Source: Methylomarinum sp. Ch1-1
GTDB taxonomy: Bacteria > Pseudomonadota > Gammaproteobacteria > Methylococcales > Methylomonadaceae
Direction of reading: 5' to 3'
Assembly (NCBI RefSeq): GCF_030717995.2
Contig: NZ_CP157743.1
Span: forward strand, 62,001 to 126,000
DNA: 64,000 nucleotides
Shown here: piece after piece, positions 34,758 to 43,211 of the stretch
Layout: each line of letters begins with the position of its first letter
How positions within the stretch are numbered: the first letter of the stretch is position 1
Program-made: the position numbers and the translations under genes
The notes under the pieces: model-generated
Told to the model about the DNA's origin: nothing
Databases searched by the model: none
Seen by the model: the letters and a program-made list of their open reading frames with translations, nothing else

Positions 34758-35216
34758 TTACCCCAAGTCCCTTTTTTCCAGGCGCTGGATTGAAACAATC
34801 CGTGCCTCGGGGTCAAACTCGACGGTCAATAATTTTTCCTGTTGGTATCGTTTTAATTCCTCGGCATGGACCTCAAAATACTCGGCCAAATTATCATGGT
34901 CGACTAGTGCAGGTGTTTTCCGTTTTTCTCTGCCCTTGAAGCGAAAGTAATTATAGGCGGCCCACACTGCTAAAGCACCGCCGAGCAGCGTCACGATCGT
35001 GAGGAACCTAAATAAATCTTCAATGACGGCGCGAAATCCCTCCATTTCAAACATCTCGAAATAGACCAAGTCGAGCCCCAAATACCAAGCAATCAAAGTC
35101 GCGAGGGGGATCCATAAAAAAAACCAGATCATCCAGAAAATGAAGGTAAAAATAACCGACGTGGTACGTTGCCATAGGCTTTGCACCGTCGGCGCATTGA
35201 TGATGAGCTCCTTCAC
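34758..35216 (-). CDS. pgaD: Poly-GlcNAc synthesis accessory protein PgaD
   Basis: PgaD is a small inner membrane partner of PgaC; c-di-GMP binding to the pair activates polymer synthesis. The 152-residue product has two transmembrane segments (VIFTFIFWMIWFFLWIPLAT and FLTIVTLLGGALAVWAAYNY) followed by a charged cytoplasmic tail. The GTG at 35216 overlaps the pgaC TGA as GTGA and has an AGGGGGG site just upstream, so it is preferred to the TTG at 35243. It is the last gene of pgaABCD; no clear terminator follows. Confidence 0.87.
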   Translation of the reverse strand: MKELIINAPTVQSLWQRTTSVIFTFIFWMIWFFLWIPLATLIAWYLGLDLVYFEMFEMEGFRAVIEDLFRFLTIVTLLGGALAVWAAYNYFRFKGREKRKTPALVDHDNLAEYFEVHAEELKRYQQEKLLTVEFDPEARIVSIQRLEKRDLG

Positions 35217-36583
35217 CTGACCCCCCTGTCCGGGCTGGTCCAAACAGCTCTTGCCCCCTTCTTTTTCAGCACGGCCTTAACGACGCCGGCAACGGTGGTC
35301 AGCACGCTGATCACCCAATAAATCAAGGGATACCAAATCAGCCAATAATAAATCTTGCCGATGCCTTTTTCGTAGCGGGAATCGATAAACAGACTGACGG
35401 CAAACTGTAATAGACAAGTCAACCCCAACAAGACACCGCCCCAACTGGGTAACATGGTCGGCACCACCAATTGCGGCGGCAATTCGATCACATAACCGGC
35501 CAGCCAAAACAAAAAGGTAACCAACATAGTATAGGCCCAGAACACGCTAACCAGATATTCGATATAGATCATCCACATGCGCCGCGAACGCCAAAGCCCC
35601 AAGCGTTTGAAATAGCGCAACAAGACTTCCACTCCGCCCTGCGCCCAACGCAAACGCTGTCGCCACAAGCCAGTAAGCGTTTCCGGCATCAGTATCCAGC
35701 AAAGCGCGTGCGGTTCATAGCGGATATCCCAATGATCCAACTGCAACCGCCAACTGATATCGATATCCTCCGTGATCATATCGTTGCTCCAATAACCGAC
35801 TCGGTGCAGGGCCGACTTGCGGAACGCTCCGACCACGCCGGAAATCGTGAAAATCCGACCATAAATACGCTGAGCCCGTTTGATCAGACCGATGATGGCC
35901 GAAAACTCGCCTACCTGAATTCTGCCCAGCAATGTCGTTCGCGTGCGTATTCTTGGGTTGCCGGTTACGGCCGCGACTCGCGGCCCGGACAAAAAATGGC
36001 GCATGATCCATGTCACTGCTTCCGGAGCCAGCAAGGCGTCGCCATCGATGCAAACCAGGAATTCGTGATTGGACAACAACGCCGCCGTATTCAACGCCAT
36101 GGCCTTGCCTTGGTTACTTTCAAGATTGACGACGCGTATCTTGTCGTGCTCCTCGGCCAACTGCAACAAAATGTCCAGCGTATTATCGGTGCTGCCGTCA
36201 TTGACGGCGATGATTTCATAATTGGGATATTTCTGTAATAGCAGAAATTTCAGAGTTTCGCGAACAACCTCGCCCTCGTTATGGCAGGGAACGATCAACG
36301 AAACGGGCGGATAGGAAGGTAATTCTGGCAGGTCCTCCGCTCCTTTGCCTTCCTTTCTTTCCCAGCGCACATAATAAATCAACGCACCGATGATCCATAA
36401 ATAAGCCATGAACAACGGATAGTAGAAAGCAAAGTCGAGCAAGAAGCGAAAAAAATTCAGATAAAGCCATTCTCCGGCATACTTCATGACCACAAGGCCT
36501 TGCTGTAATAAAAGCGCCATGGTCGTCCACAAATCGGCCGACCAGGAAGCAATAGAATCCCAATGCACACTATCCTCCATCAT
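35213..36583 (-). CDS. pgaC: Poly-beta-1,6-N-acetylglucosamine synthase PgaC
   Basis: PgaC is a processive GT2 enzyme that polymerises UDP-GlcNAc and exports the chain through the inner membrane. The 456-residue product has N-terminal membrane helices (about 35-75). The GT2 domain has PVSLIVPCHNEGEVVRETL, CIDGDALLAPEAV (DxD), ITEDIDISWRL and the product-binding QRLRWAQGG. C-terminal helices follow. Two adjacent ATGs (36583, 36580) are followed by an internal GGAGG six bases before an in-frame GTG (36568), so the true start may be that GTG. Residues for c-di-GMP response cannot be assigned here. Confidence 0.94.
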   Translation of the reverse strand: MMEDSVHWDSIASWSADLWTTMALLLQQGLVVMKYAGEWLYLNFFRFLLDFAFYYPLFMAYLWIIGALIYYVRWERKEGKGAEDLPELPSYPPVSLIVPCHNEGEVVRETLKFLLLQKYPNYEIIAVNDGSTDNTLDILLQLAEEHDKIRVVNLESNQGKAMALNTAALLSNHEFLVCIDGDALLAPEAVTWIMRHFLSGPRVAAVTGNPRIRTRTTLLGRIQVGEFSAIIGLIKRAQRIYGRIFTISGVVGAFRKSALHRVGYWSNDMITEDIDISWRLQLDHWDIRYEPHALCWILMPETLTGLWRQRLRWAQGGVEVLLRYFKRLGLWRSRRMWMIYIEYLVSVFWAYTMLVTFLFWLAGYVIELPPQLVVPTMLPSWGGVLLGLTCLLQFAVSLFIDSRYEKGIGKIYYWLIWYPLIYWVISVLTTVAGVVKAVLKKKGARAVWTSPDRGVR

Positions 36584-36606
36584 AAAATCATATGTCGTCA
36601 GATTAA

Positions 36607-38493
36607 TTAATCACCAAAAGGAAAAATTTCCAGCGACATCGTTTCCTTCAACATCATCAACGGCGGCTCATTGGTAAGAAAGTCATCCGGGTAATAACCG
36701 AAATTCATGGCATTTTTGCGCTGTAACAATTCCATTTGTTGCATCAGTTCGCGCTGCGGAATCTTTTCTTGACTGCGCCAATCGACGCTTTGCAACTCGA
36801 ACACGGTCCGTTTCAACGCGGCCGGATGCAGCCGGGCCACGTTGTCGATCAAGCCGCCCAACCATTCCTGTGGCCGTTCGGCATCTTCCATGTAAGGCAT
36901 GGCCATCAAGGCGACATAATCGTAATAAGCCATGAAATTGGCGAACGATTGCGCGAACCATTGCTGGCTTTCCGGCTGCATGATGATACTGGCGTACAGA
37001 TTACGTGCCGTCTTGATCTCAGGCCGATAATATCTCACCGATTCGGCAAGATCTGCGGTCAGACCGGTCAAGGCATTGATCTTGGCCGCCAGCTTCCGTT
37101 TAGGGGATAAACCGGCCGTTTTCCTTAGGGCTGCCGGACTAACATCTTCTGTATCGGTCAAGAATGCATCGTCATGGAAAAGCAGGCCGGCAAAATGGGC
37201 ATGTTTGGCCAAATCCTGATAGATTTCGTTGACGAACTCCCGCGCCTGCGGATGAAAAGGGGACAAGCGACGGTAATCATTCCGGCTCGCCACAGCGCGT
37301 CCATCGCGCAGTTCCTGCACCCACCAATCGTCCGGCGCCGATGTATGAAAGGACAAAACCGGCAGCCAGGCATAGACATTGACGTGAGCGCGGGTTTTCA
37401 ATTGCCAGGCGACGCGATTGAAGAGGTCCGCTCGAACCGGCAGATGGCGATTGGGGAAGTACAAGGCATCGGCATTGCCGTCTCCATCCGGGTCCGCGAA
37501 GGCCTGCAAATACACCGTATTGATGCGCATGGCTTTGACTCTGTCCAATAACAGTCCCAAGTTTTTTTCGCGTTGCACCTTGTCCTTATCGTAAACATAG
37601 TCGAGGTCGACATGGGCCACCCGTATCGGCTCTCTTTCCTCGATATGGCTCAAGCCATAGACGAAATTAGCCAGCTTAGCGTTACCGGAAATCAGATAAC
37701 GGTAAATGACCCGCTGCTCGTCCACCCGATTGATGACGTTTTGCAATCCCAGCGAGATGGTCATGCCCAATTTATCGGCAATCCAATGGGTTTCGCGGCT
37801 GTATGCGCCGTAAGGCCAGACCATCACCCGAGGGCGCTTACCTGTTCTTCGGAAGATGACATCGGAGCTGCGTTGCAAGTCCCGTTCGATACGCTGCCGA
37901 AACTGTTCGTCGTTCTCGTAACCACCGCTGTCCTTCAGAAACATTCGGGTAACTGCCGCGGGCTGGCTATTGCCCTGTGGATTACCGATGACTCCGCGAT
38001 GCAAGTCATGGCTATGGGAGGCAATCTCGATCAATCCGGATGCCATCATTTCCCTGACTTGATCCCAGCTTAGAAAATCGTCGCGAGGCTTCAAACGATC
38101 GCCGTACTGAACCGGCTGGTCGGAAGGGGTCTCCATCCAACGAGTGACCAGAGCAAACACCGCCGGATAATTAAACATTTTCAAAACCGGAAAGATCTTG
38201 GCATGGAAATTACGATAACCATCGTCGAAGGTCAGCAATACCGCCTTGTCCGGCAAAGGCTTCTTGCCGGCCCGAGCATCGAGAATATCCTGCACGCTTA
38301 CCGGGTGATACTGATGGCTCTTCAGCCAAGATAAATGACTGATCAGGCGTTCGGTCGTAACCGTCGCCGGGTCGTCGTCCCACACATCCTTGACATCGTG
38401 GTAACACAGACTGATCAAGTGATTTTCGCTGGCGCCGACCACCGCAAACGGCGCAAAATATAGAAAAATCAACGTCAACACTCGCTTCAACAT
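36607..38493 (-). CDS. pgaB: Poly-GlcNAc N-deacetylase PgaB
   Basis: PgaB partly deacetylates periplasmic poly-GlcNAc, which is needed for export through PgaA, and its C-terminal domain is a glycoside hydrolase. The 628-residue precursor has a signal peptide and the deacetylase domain (about 25-280) with LCYHDV, LLTFDDGYRNFH and SHSHDLHRG. The C-terminal domain (about 290-620) includes VAHVDLDYVYDKD and FHDDAFL. E. coli PgaB is a lipoprotein; here the signal region ends AVVGAS with no lipobox Cys, so this one is probably soluble or held by its signal. It is separated from pgaA by 2 bases. Confidence 0.94.
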   Translation of the reverse strand: MLKRVLTLIFLYFAPFAVVGASENHLISLCYHDVKDVWDDDPATVTTERLISHLSWLKSHQYHPVSVQDILDARAGKKPLPDKAVLLTFDDGYRNFHAKIFPVLKMFNYPAVFALVTRWMETPSDQPVQYGDRLKPRDDFLSWDQVREMMASGLIEIASHSHDLHRGVIGNPQGNSQPAAVTRMFLKDSGGYENDEQFRQRIERDLQRSSDVIFRRTGKRPRVMVWPYGAYSRETHWIADKLGMTISLGLQNVINRVDEQRVIYRYLISGNAKLANFVYGLSHIEEREPIRVAHVDLDYVYDKDKVQREKNLGLLLDRVKAMRINTVYLQAFADPDGDGNADALYFPNRHLPVRADLFNRVAWQLKTRAHVNVYAWLPVLSFHTSAPDDWWVQELRDGRAVASRNDYRRLSPFHPQAREFVNEIYQDLAKHAHFAGLLFHDDAFLTDTEDVSPAALRKTAGLSPKRKLAAKINALTGLTADLAESVRYYRPEIKTARNLYASIIMQPESQQWFAQSFANFMAYYDYVALMAMPYMEDAERPQEWLGGLIDNVARLHPAALKRTVFELQSVDWRSQEKIPQRELMQQMELLQRKNAMNFGYYPDDFLTNEPPLMMLKETMSLEIFPFGD

Positions 38494-38495
38494 CG

Positions 38496-41093
38496 TTAAA
38501 ACCTCACATTAAGGTTCAAATAGAACCGCCAGGTTTCCTCACGGTTTCCATCGTAAATCGGATACCCCCGGATACCACCATAAACCAATTCATAACGGTC
38601 TCTGGCCTTCCAGCGATGTTCGTATTGAATGCTGCCGACCGGATCCCAATGATAGCGATTGGCAGTCGTCATTTTTTCCTTTTGCCAGTATTGGCCGATG
38701 GTAAACGCCAGTCGCTGATGGAATGACAAGTCGTAAAAACGGTAGGTCAAAAGATCGTTGTCCAGGGTCAGTGAGCTGCCGAAATCGTTCTTCGGATGGT
38801 AATAATTGCCGTCCATGCGGCTGTGAAAGGTACTGCCCAGATTCAGATAGGTCGCCAACTTGTAGCGCGGTCCGCTGATCCAACGTTCGAACCAGGTGGC
38901 GCTGAGCACACCACTGACATTGCCGTCGCTGTAGTCGAAAAATTGGTAAGCCAAATCGAAGCGCCGGGATTCATGAACCCGGTAGCTGGTCATCGCCTTG
39001 ACCGAATAGGCGGTCACGCCATCAGTTGTCGGTCTTGTGCTTCCCGCTTGCGGTGGCGACAATCGTCCTACCGAGAGAGCCCGCAGCCCGATCTCGTCAC
39101 TGCGCGTGTCGAAGGCGATAGCGGCCGACCAATGATCGTCGAACTGATAATTCAAGCTCCCCCAGAAACCCACGGTCGAGCGCGCGAAATTATCGTAATG
39201 CAGTTCCCCGATGGCCAACAGATCGGGTATCGCGTATTCCAAGCCCAAGCCATAGCGCCGGTAGTAGCCCCTGGTCGAGAGGTTTTGGCCGGTTTGGGTG
39301 TCTTCGCCGGCGCCGAATTTACCGGTCATCCAGCGTACATGACTGAAAAGGCGGTAGTGATAGTCCAAGGGCTGCGAATATAAAAAGCTGTCGAGAACGA
39401 TGCTTTCGCTCCCTTGGGCCGAACCGGTACTGAAGCCGCCATCGCTGAATATCTGTAGCTCGCGTTCATTATGGATGTCCCACAGTCTTTTTTGCCGCTG
39501 CACGTTTTTTTCTTCCGGATACAAGGCATAGAGGGATAACGTGTTCGCTTCTTCCTGCGGATATTCGCGCAACTCATGCAGCGTTTCGCTCAGCCCGGTT
39601 CTTAATCCCAAATGTTTGGGAGCGATGTTTAACGCGGCTATGTATTGCTCACGAGCCTGGCGCGGCCAACCCCGATAATAAAGGGTATGGGCGCGAACAT
39701 CGCGGATATCGGCATTGAAAGAGGCGTTTTGATATAAATTTTGGATTTTTTGATAGGCCTCCTCGAGGCGATCGGTGAAATTGGCGATCATCACCGTCGC
39801 CAGCTCCGCCTCGGTTTTTTGATGGTTGCCTTCCGGATAAAGCAAGCCCATCCCCTTGGGATGCTTATACCAAATCTTGTCGGGTTGCTGCTTCGCCAGT
39901 TGCTCCGCCAAGCGTTCAGCCGCATCCAATTGCTCCGCTTCCAAATAGGCGAACACCAGCGACTGCCCGGCATTATGATTGCCAGGCATTTTCTCCAACA
40001 CTCGCAGATATAAATCACGCGCTTGCTCGGGTTGCTGCAAATACAAAAAAGCATCGGCTGCCGCGATGGTCGCATAGGCGGGAATTTCGACCTGTTCCTC
40101 TCGCAGAATTCGATGCAGTTCGACCACGTCCTCCATGCGTTTACGATCTCGCAACGCAACCATCATGTCGAAGCGCGCCCGCGAACGCCAAAAACTTGAA
40201 TCACGGAGTGTCACTCGATCCAGGTACGCGAGATTGTCCTCGATCAATCCGATCGCCTTGTCTATTTCACGAAAGCGTAACGCCTCCTCTTCGCTCGGAT
40301 AGATTTCGCCCCATCTAACCCAAGCGGCCGCCAGGTCCCAGCGCAGGCGACCCCATTCTTCTTCGGAAAAAAACTGCCGGTGCTGTTCAGCGTTGCGATA
40401 CGCCAACTCGAATGCCTTGACGCGGCTCATCGCGAAAACCAACCCCCGTATCGCCGCCTTGTGTCCGGGCCGTCTCTGTAAAACTGTTTGATAAAGCGAC
40501 GCGGCGGCAAGAAAATCACCTTCCGTTTCTTTCAAATAGGCCTTGACCAACAAAAAATCGGCATGCTGATAGTATTGTTTCGCCAAGCTCTGCAACAACT
40601 CTTGTGCAGGCAACAACTTGCGCTGATCGATCAATACCCTGGCTAAGCCCAACCGATACGATAAATTGGCCGGATCGCGCCGCGCCATGAGTCTAAATGT
40701 GCGCTCCGCCAGCCCGAACTGCTGTTGGTTTCTTGCCGCATGAGCAACGCTTTCCAACACATAGAGAGGCGCATCATTGATATCGCAGCGATTCGCTTGC
40801 TCGACGATCTCGGCTTCCTTGCCCGCCCAAAACAACACCAAAATATAATCGTGTTGATAGTGTTTTGTTTGGGGAAACTGCTCGGCAAGCTCCGCTAGGA
40901 TAGGTAACGCCTGTTCGGCCTTGCCCTCGCGAGCAATCCGTATAGCCTCTTGATATCTGTGATCGACTCCATCCGGAGCTGCGGCATAAACCGATTGCGC
41001 AAAAAAAATGCAGATTAAACTGCATAGATGGGAACGAAAAGCGGTTTTAAAGAGGGAACCAATCCAATATTGAATATGGCAGTATAAAGACAA
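38496..41093 (-). CDS. pgaA: Poly-GlcNAc outer membrane exporter PgaA
   Basis: PgaA exports deacetylated poly-GlcNAc. The 865-residue precursor has a signal sequence ending SVYAAAP, a periplasmic superhelix of TPR-like repeats (about 45-510; for example ILAELAEQFPQTKHYQHDY and RDLYLRVLEKMPGNHNAGQS) and a C-terminal beta barrel (about 540-865) ending LNVRF with a terminal Phe. No ATG exists before the signal peptide; the start is a TTG at 41093 with AGGA upstream. The gene is first in pgaABCD, and an IS5-type element lies only 51 bases upstream. Confidence 0.93.
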   Translation of the reverse strand: MSLYCHIQYWIGSLFKTAFRSHLCSLICIFFAQSVYAAAPDGVDHRYQEAIRIAREGKAEQALPILAELAEQFPQTKHYQHDYILVLFWAGKEAEIVEQANRCDINDAPLYVLESVAHAARNQQQFGLAERTFRLMARRDPANLSYRLGLARVLIDQRKLLPAQELLQSLAKQYYQHADFLLVKAYLKETEGDFLAAASLYQTVLQRRPGHKAAIRGLVFAMSRVKAFELAYRNAEQHRQFFSEEEWGRLRWDLAAAWVRWGEIYPSEEEALRFREIDKAIGLIEDNLAYLDRVTLRDSSFWRSRARFDMMVALRDRKRMEDVVELHRILREEQVEIPAYATIAAADAFLYLQQPEQARDLYLRVLEKMPGNHNAGQSLVFAYLEAEQLDAAERLAEQLAKQQPDKIWYKHPKGMGLLYPEGNHQKTEAELATVMIANFTDRLEEAYQKIQNLYQNASFNADIRDVRAHTLYYRGWPRQAREQYIAALNIAPKHLGLRTGLSETLHELREYPQEEANTLSLYALYPEEKNVQRQKRLWDIHNERELQIFSDGGFSTGSAQGSESIVLDSFLYSQPLDYHYRLFSHVRWMTGKFGAGEDTQTGQNLSTRGYYRRYGLGLEYAIPDLLAIGELHYDNFARSTVGFWGSLNYQFDDHWSAAIAFDTRSDEIGLRALSVGRLSPPQAGSTRPTTDGVTAYSVKAMTSYRVHESRRFDLAYQFFDYSDGNVSGVLSATWFERWISGPRYKLATYLNLGSTFHSRMDGNYYHPKNDFGSSLTLDNDLLTYRFYDLSFHQRLAFTIGQYWQKEKMTTANRYHWDPVGSIQYEHRWKARDRYELVYGGIRGYPIYDGNREETWRFYLNLNVRF

Positions 41094-41127
41094 TTAACAA
41101 CATCCTGCTACATGGAAAATTTTCGGA

Positions 41128-41136
41128 AGTATAGCA
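41128..41136 (-). promoter_or_regulatory. Extended -10 of the pga operon, -35 region replaced by an IS end
   Basis: The minus strand reads TGCTATACT, an extended -10, 35 bases before the pgaA start. The -35 position (about 41151-41156) falls inside the inserted element at 41145-41996 and reads GGCAAC, a poor match. The promoter therefore seems to have lost its original upstream part, including any operator, though an extended -10 can still work without a -35. Confidence 0.5.
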
Positions 41137-41144
41137 CATCATTA

Positions 41145-41996
41145 GGGGCTGTTGCCGTTTTGTAACTTACCCTTGAATTTCAATAATTCCGCCTCATAAC
41201 TTGTTTATTTTGAGCCAAAAACAAGCAAACTATGCCGCGACAAATGTTTACGGATGAACACTGGGGAAAATTGAAGATGATTATGTTGAAAATGGGGATA
41301 TATGACAAACCCTTTCTTCGGCAAACAACCGAAGGGATTTTTTATCGTTTGCGCGTAGGTTGTCCCTGGCGAGATCTACCCAGTGCCTTTGGTAACTGGA
41401 ATGCTGTTTATAAACGCTTCAATGAATGGTCTCGTAAAGAAAAACTGATGGGTATTTTTAACGAACTGATAGTTGAGCCTGACTTGGAATGGGAATTTAT
41501 TGATGGAAGTATTGTGAAAGCTCATCAGCATAGTAGCGGTGCGGCCTATGGGCAAGAATCGGCGATTGGTAAATCTGTTGCGGGTAATACAACCAAAATT
41601 CATATGGCTGTTGATGCCTGTGGTCTTCCCATCCACTTTACAGTGACGGGTGGCGAAGTTCATGATTGTAAAGAAGCGCCAACCTTGGTCGCTGAACTGC
41701 CTAAAGCTGACTATATCGTTGCTGACAAAGGCTATGACAGTGAACCACTACGTGTTCAGATTCAAGACAAAGGAACTGTTCCTGTCATTCCAAGAAAAAA
41801 GAATTCAAACGTAGGGAATGATGATATGGATTGGTGTCTCTACAAATATCGTCACCTCGTTGAAAATGTGTTTGCAAGACTGAAACATTTCAGAGCTATT
41901 GCTACACGATATGACAAGCTCAAACGAAATTTTGAAGCTTCTGTGGCCTTGGCTTGCGCTTTTTTATGGTTACCTATGTGAAACAGCAACAGCCCC
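41145..41996 (+). mobile_element. IS5-family insertion sequence (IS427-type), 852 bp
   Basis: The left end is GGGGCTGTTGCCGTTT and the right end is the reverse complement of GGGGCTGTTGCTGTTT, with TA on both outer sides (41143-41144 and 41997-41998) as a likely 2-bp target duplication. It holds one transposase gene on the plus strand. The element is complete and lies between the pga operon and its upstream DNA. Confidence 0.88.
41232..41981 (+). CDS. IS5-family transposase
   Basis: This 249-residue DDE transposase starts MPRQMFTDEHWGKLKMIMLK. It has the N-terminal DUF4096-type region (GCPWRDLPSAFGNWNAVYKR), then catalytic Asp in EFIDGSIVKAHQHS, Asp in YIVADKGYDSEPL and Glu in YRHLVENVFARLKHFRAIATRY. 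In many IS427-type elements this is split in two frames joined by frameshifting, but here it is one frame. It is intact, and the AT-rich codon use differs from its GC-richer neighbours. Confidence 0.93.
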   Translation: MPRQMFTDEHWGKLKMIMLKMGIYDKPFLRQTTEGIFYRLRVGCPWRDLPSAFGNWNAVYKRFNEWSRKEKLMGIFNELIVEPDLEWEFIDGSIVKAHQHSSGAAYGQESAIGKSVAGNTTKIHMAVDACGLPIHFTVTGGEVHDCKEAPTLVAELPKADYIVADKGYDSEPLRVQIQDKGTVPVIPRKKNSNVGNDDMDWCLYKYRHLVENVFARLKHFRAIATRYDKLKRNFEASVALACAFLWLPM

Positions 41997-42016
41997 TATT
42001 GTTTACTTATGCTCCC

Positions 42017-42103
42017 CTGAATTCCCAATTTAAAGTTCAAATTGGGCATGGGGTATATTTAGCGGGGCGTTCCTCGACATTCCCCTGTGCCGTAAACACA
42101 ACG
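42017..42103. repeat. Degenerate copy of the MITE found intact at 60740
   Basis: The segment reads AATTCCCAATTTAAAGTTC, then GGGCATGGGGTATATTT, GCGTTCCTCGACA and GTAAACACAACG, the same order of blocks as in the 166-bp element at 60740-60905 but without the middle palindrome and without a matching right end. It lies 20 bases outside the IS5 element. Confidence 0.65.
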
Positions 42104-42159
42104 TCAGTTCGGGATAAAGTAAAAGTAGCCTGTCCCCTTTCCCGCTGTCCCCTTTCCCG

Positions 42160-42357
42160 TTGGATTTGCTGGACTCCGCCAATGAGATGTTTGTCGCCAA
42201 AAGCGCTTACACAAATGCAAAATACAATGAGCTATTCGCGCAATACCGCATCTTAACCAGCAAAGGCGAATTGAATAAATTCCTAGGCACCAAATTACCC
42301 GATGAAATCGCTCTGGTTGACGGGGAAAACAGCACTGAATCTTCGCAACTGCCTTAA
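42160..42357 (+). pseudogene. C-terminal fragment of a TolC-family outer membrane protein
   Basis: The 65-codon frame reads DLLDSANEMFVAKSAYTNAK then YNELFAQYRILTSKGELNKF, which matches the last helix region of TolC-family efflux and type I secretion channels (typically LDVLDAQNELFQAKRDLANARYDYL). Nothing resembling the rest of such a gene lies upstream; instead there are short direct repeats of TGTCCCCTTTCCCG. It is a leftover 3' end. It could come from the secretion channel that LapDG systems use, but that is speculation. Confidence 0.68.
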
Positions 42358-42395
42358 AAAAATGGCTATATAAACCACAGATTATCTGAAACAGC

Positions 42396-42500
42396 GGCTG
42401 TTCCTGTTAAGTTTTCGAGATTGTCGACAGCAGGGATGCTGCCGTCAAGGCTACAGGGAGGTATTTACGCCGTATCTTGAAAGCCTGACAGGAAACAACC
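42396..42500. repeat. Dispersed imperfect palindrome, copy B
   Basis: GGCTGTTCCTGTTAAG at the left pairs imperfectly with CTGACAGGAAACAACC at the right. The interior holds GACAGCAGGGATGCTGCCGTC, AGGCTACAGGGAGG and TATTTACGCCG, closely matching the middle of the element at 60740. The two share the middle but have different ends. Confidence 0.65.
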
Positions 42501-42566
42501 TGCGGTAAGTTAATAACCATTTAAAAAAATAAGGAGGCCGTCTGCTGCAACACAAGGACGTGGGGC

Positions 42567-42992
42567 TTACAGGGCTGCCTCGGCAGGATGCAAGCGTCGC
42601 CAATAATCGATCAATTTAGCCACCATCTTTCTGGAAACCCAGGCTTCACCGCCGGCGACAACCTTAATAAGCTTATCGATATACTGCGATAGCGTATCGA
42701 TGTTCTGATAGCCCTTGGCGCCGGCCAATAGGCATTTTATGATTTGCTCTTCCGGCAGCTGATTTCCGACCACGATAATTTCCGCAGCGGCATTCACCTG
42801 CCGCAACATTTCAATCAACTCAATCGTAACCTCATCCAAAACCGGGTAGTAACAAAAGACAATCGCCGGCTCGCCTGTCTCAAGCCTGTTCAGACATTGC
42901 ACTTCATTTTCGCAAACGGATGCATTCGCCAGCCGCCTTCCTGCCGCCGATATCAAGTCCCCGGTATTGTCGATAATATAAACGGTCGTCAT
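42567..42992 (-). CDS. Stand-alone receiver-like protein, related to the neighbouring NarL-type regulator
   Basis: This 141-residue protein starts MTTVYIIDNTGDLISAAGRR and has the fold of a response regulator receiver but no DNA-binding domain. The segment EIIVVGNQLPEEQIIKCLLA-GAKGYQ and the end WVSRKMVAKLIDYWRR align with the linker and receiver of the divergent regulator at 43212. The usual phosphorylated Asp is not apparent: the strand reads PAIVFCYYPVLDEV, so it may be a pseudo-receiver. It is probably a truncated paralogue that could modulate its neighbour. Confidence 0.65.
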   Translation of the reverse strand: MTTVYIIDNTGDLISAAGRRLANASVCENEVQCLNRLETGEPAIVFCYYPVLDEVTIELIEMLRQVNAAAEIIVVGNQLPEEQIIKCLLAGAKGYQNIDTLSQYIDKLIKVVAGGEAWVSRKMVAKLIDYWRRLHPAEAAL

Positions 42993-43101
42993 TTGATCAA
43001 GATGTTAGCAGGTTATTATTAACCCGGTATTAATATTAGATAATAATCACACTTTCGCCTACTGTACAAAAGTACTAAACTTCAATATAAGCCGAAAAAG
43101 T

Positions 43102-43110
43102 TGCTAGAAT
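43102..43110 (+). promoter_or_regulatory. Extended -10 candidate for the NarL/LuxR-type regulator
   Basis: TGCTAGAAT matches the extended -10 form, about 100 bases before the GTG start at 43212, in the 219-bp gap between the two divergent regulators. There is no convincing -35. Tentative. Confidence 0.33.
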
Positions 43111-43211
43111 CTTTTTTACTCAATAAATTTAAAGCACATGAACCTAGCGCGACAGGGAAAATTCGCATCATGATTTGAAAACGCTAAAACATAGTAACTG
43201 GACCTTATGCC

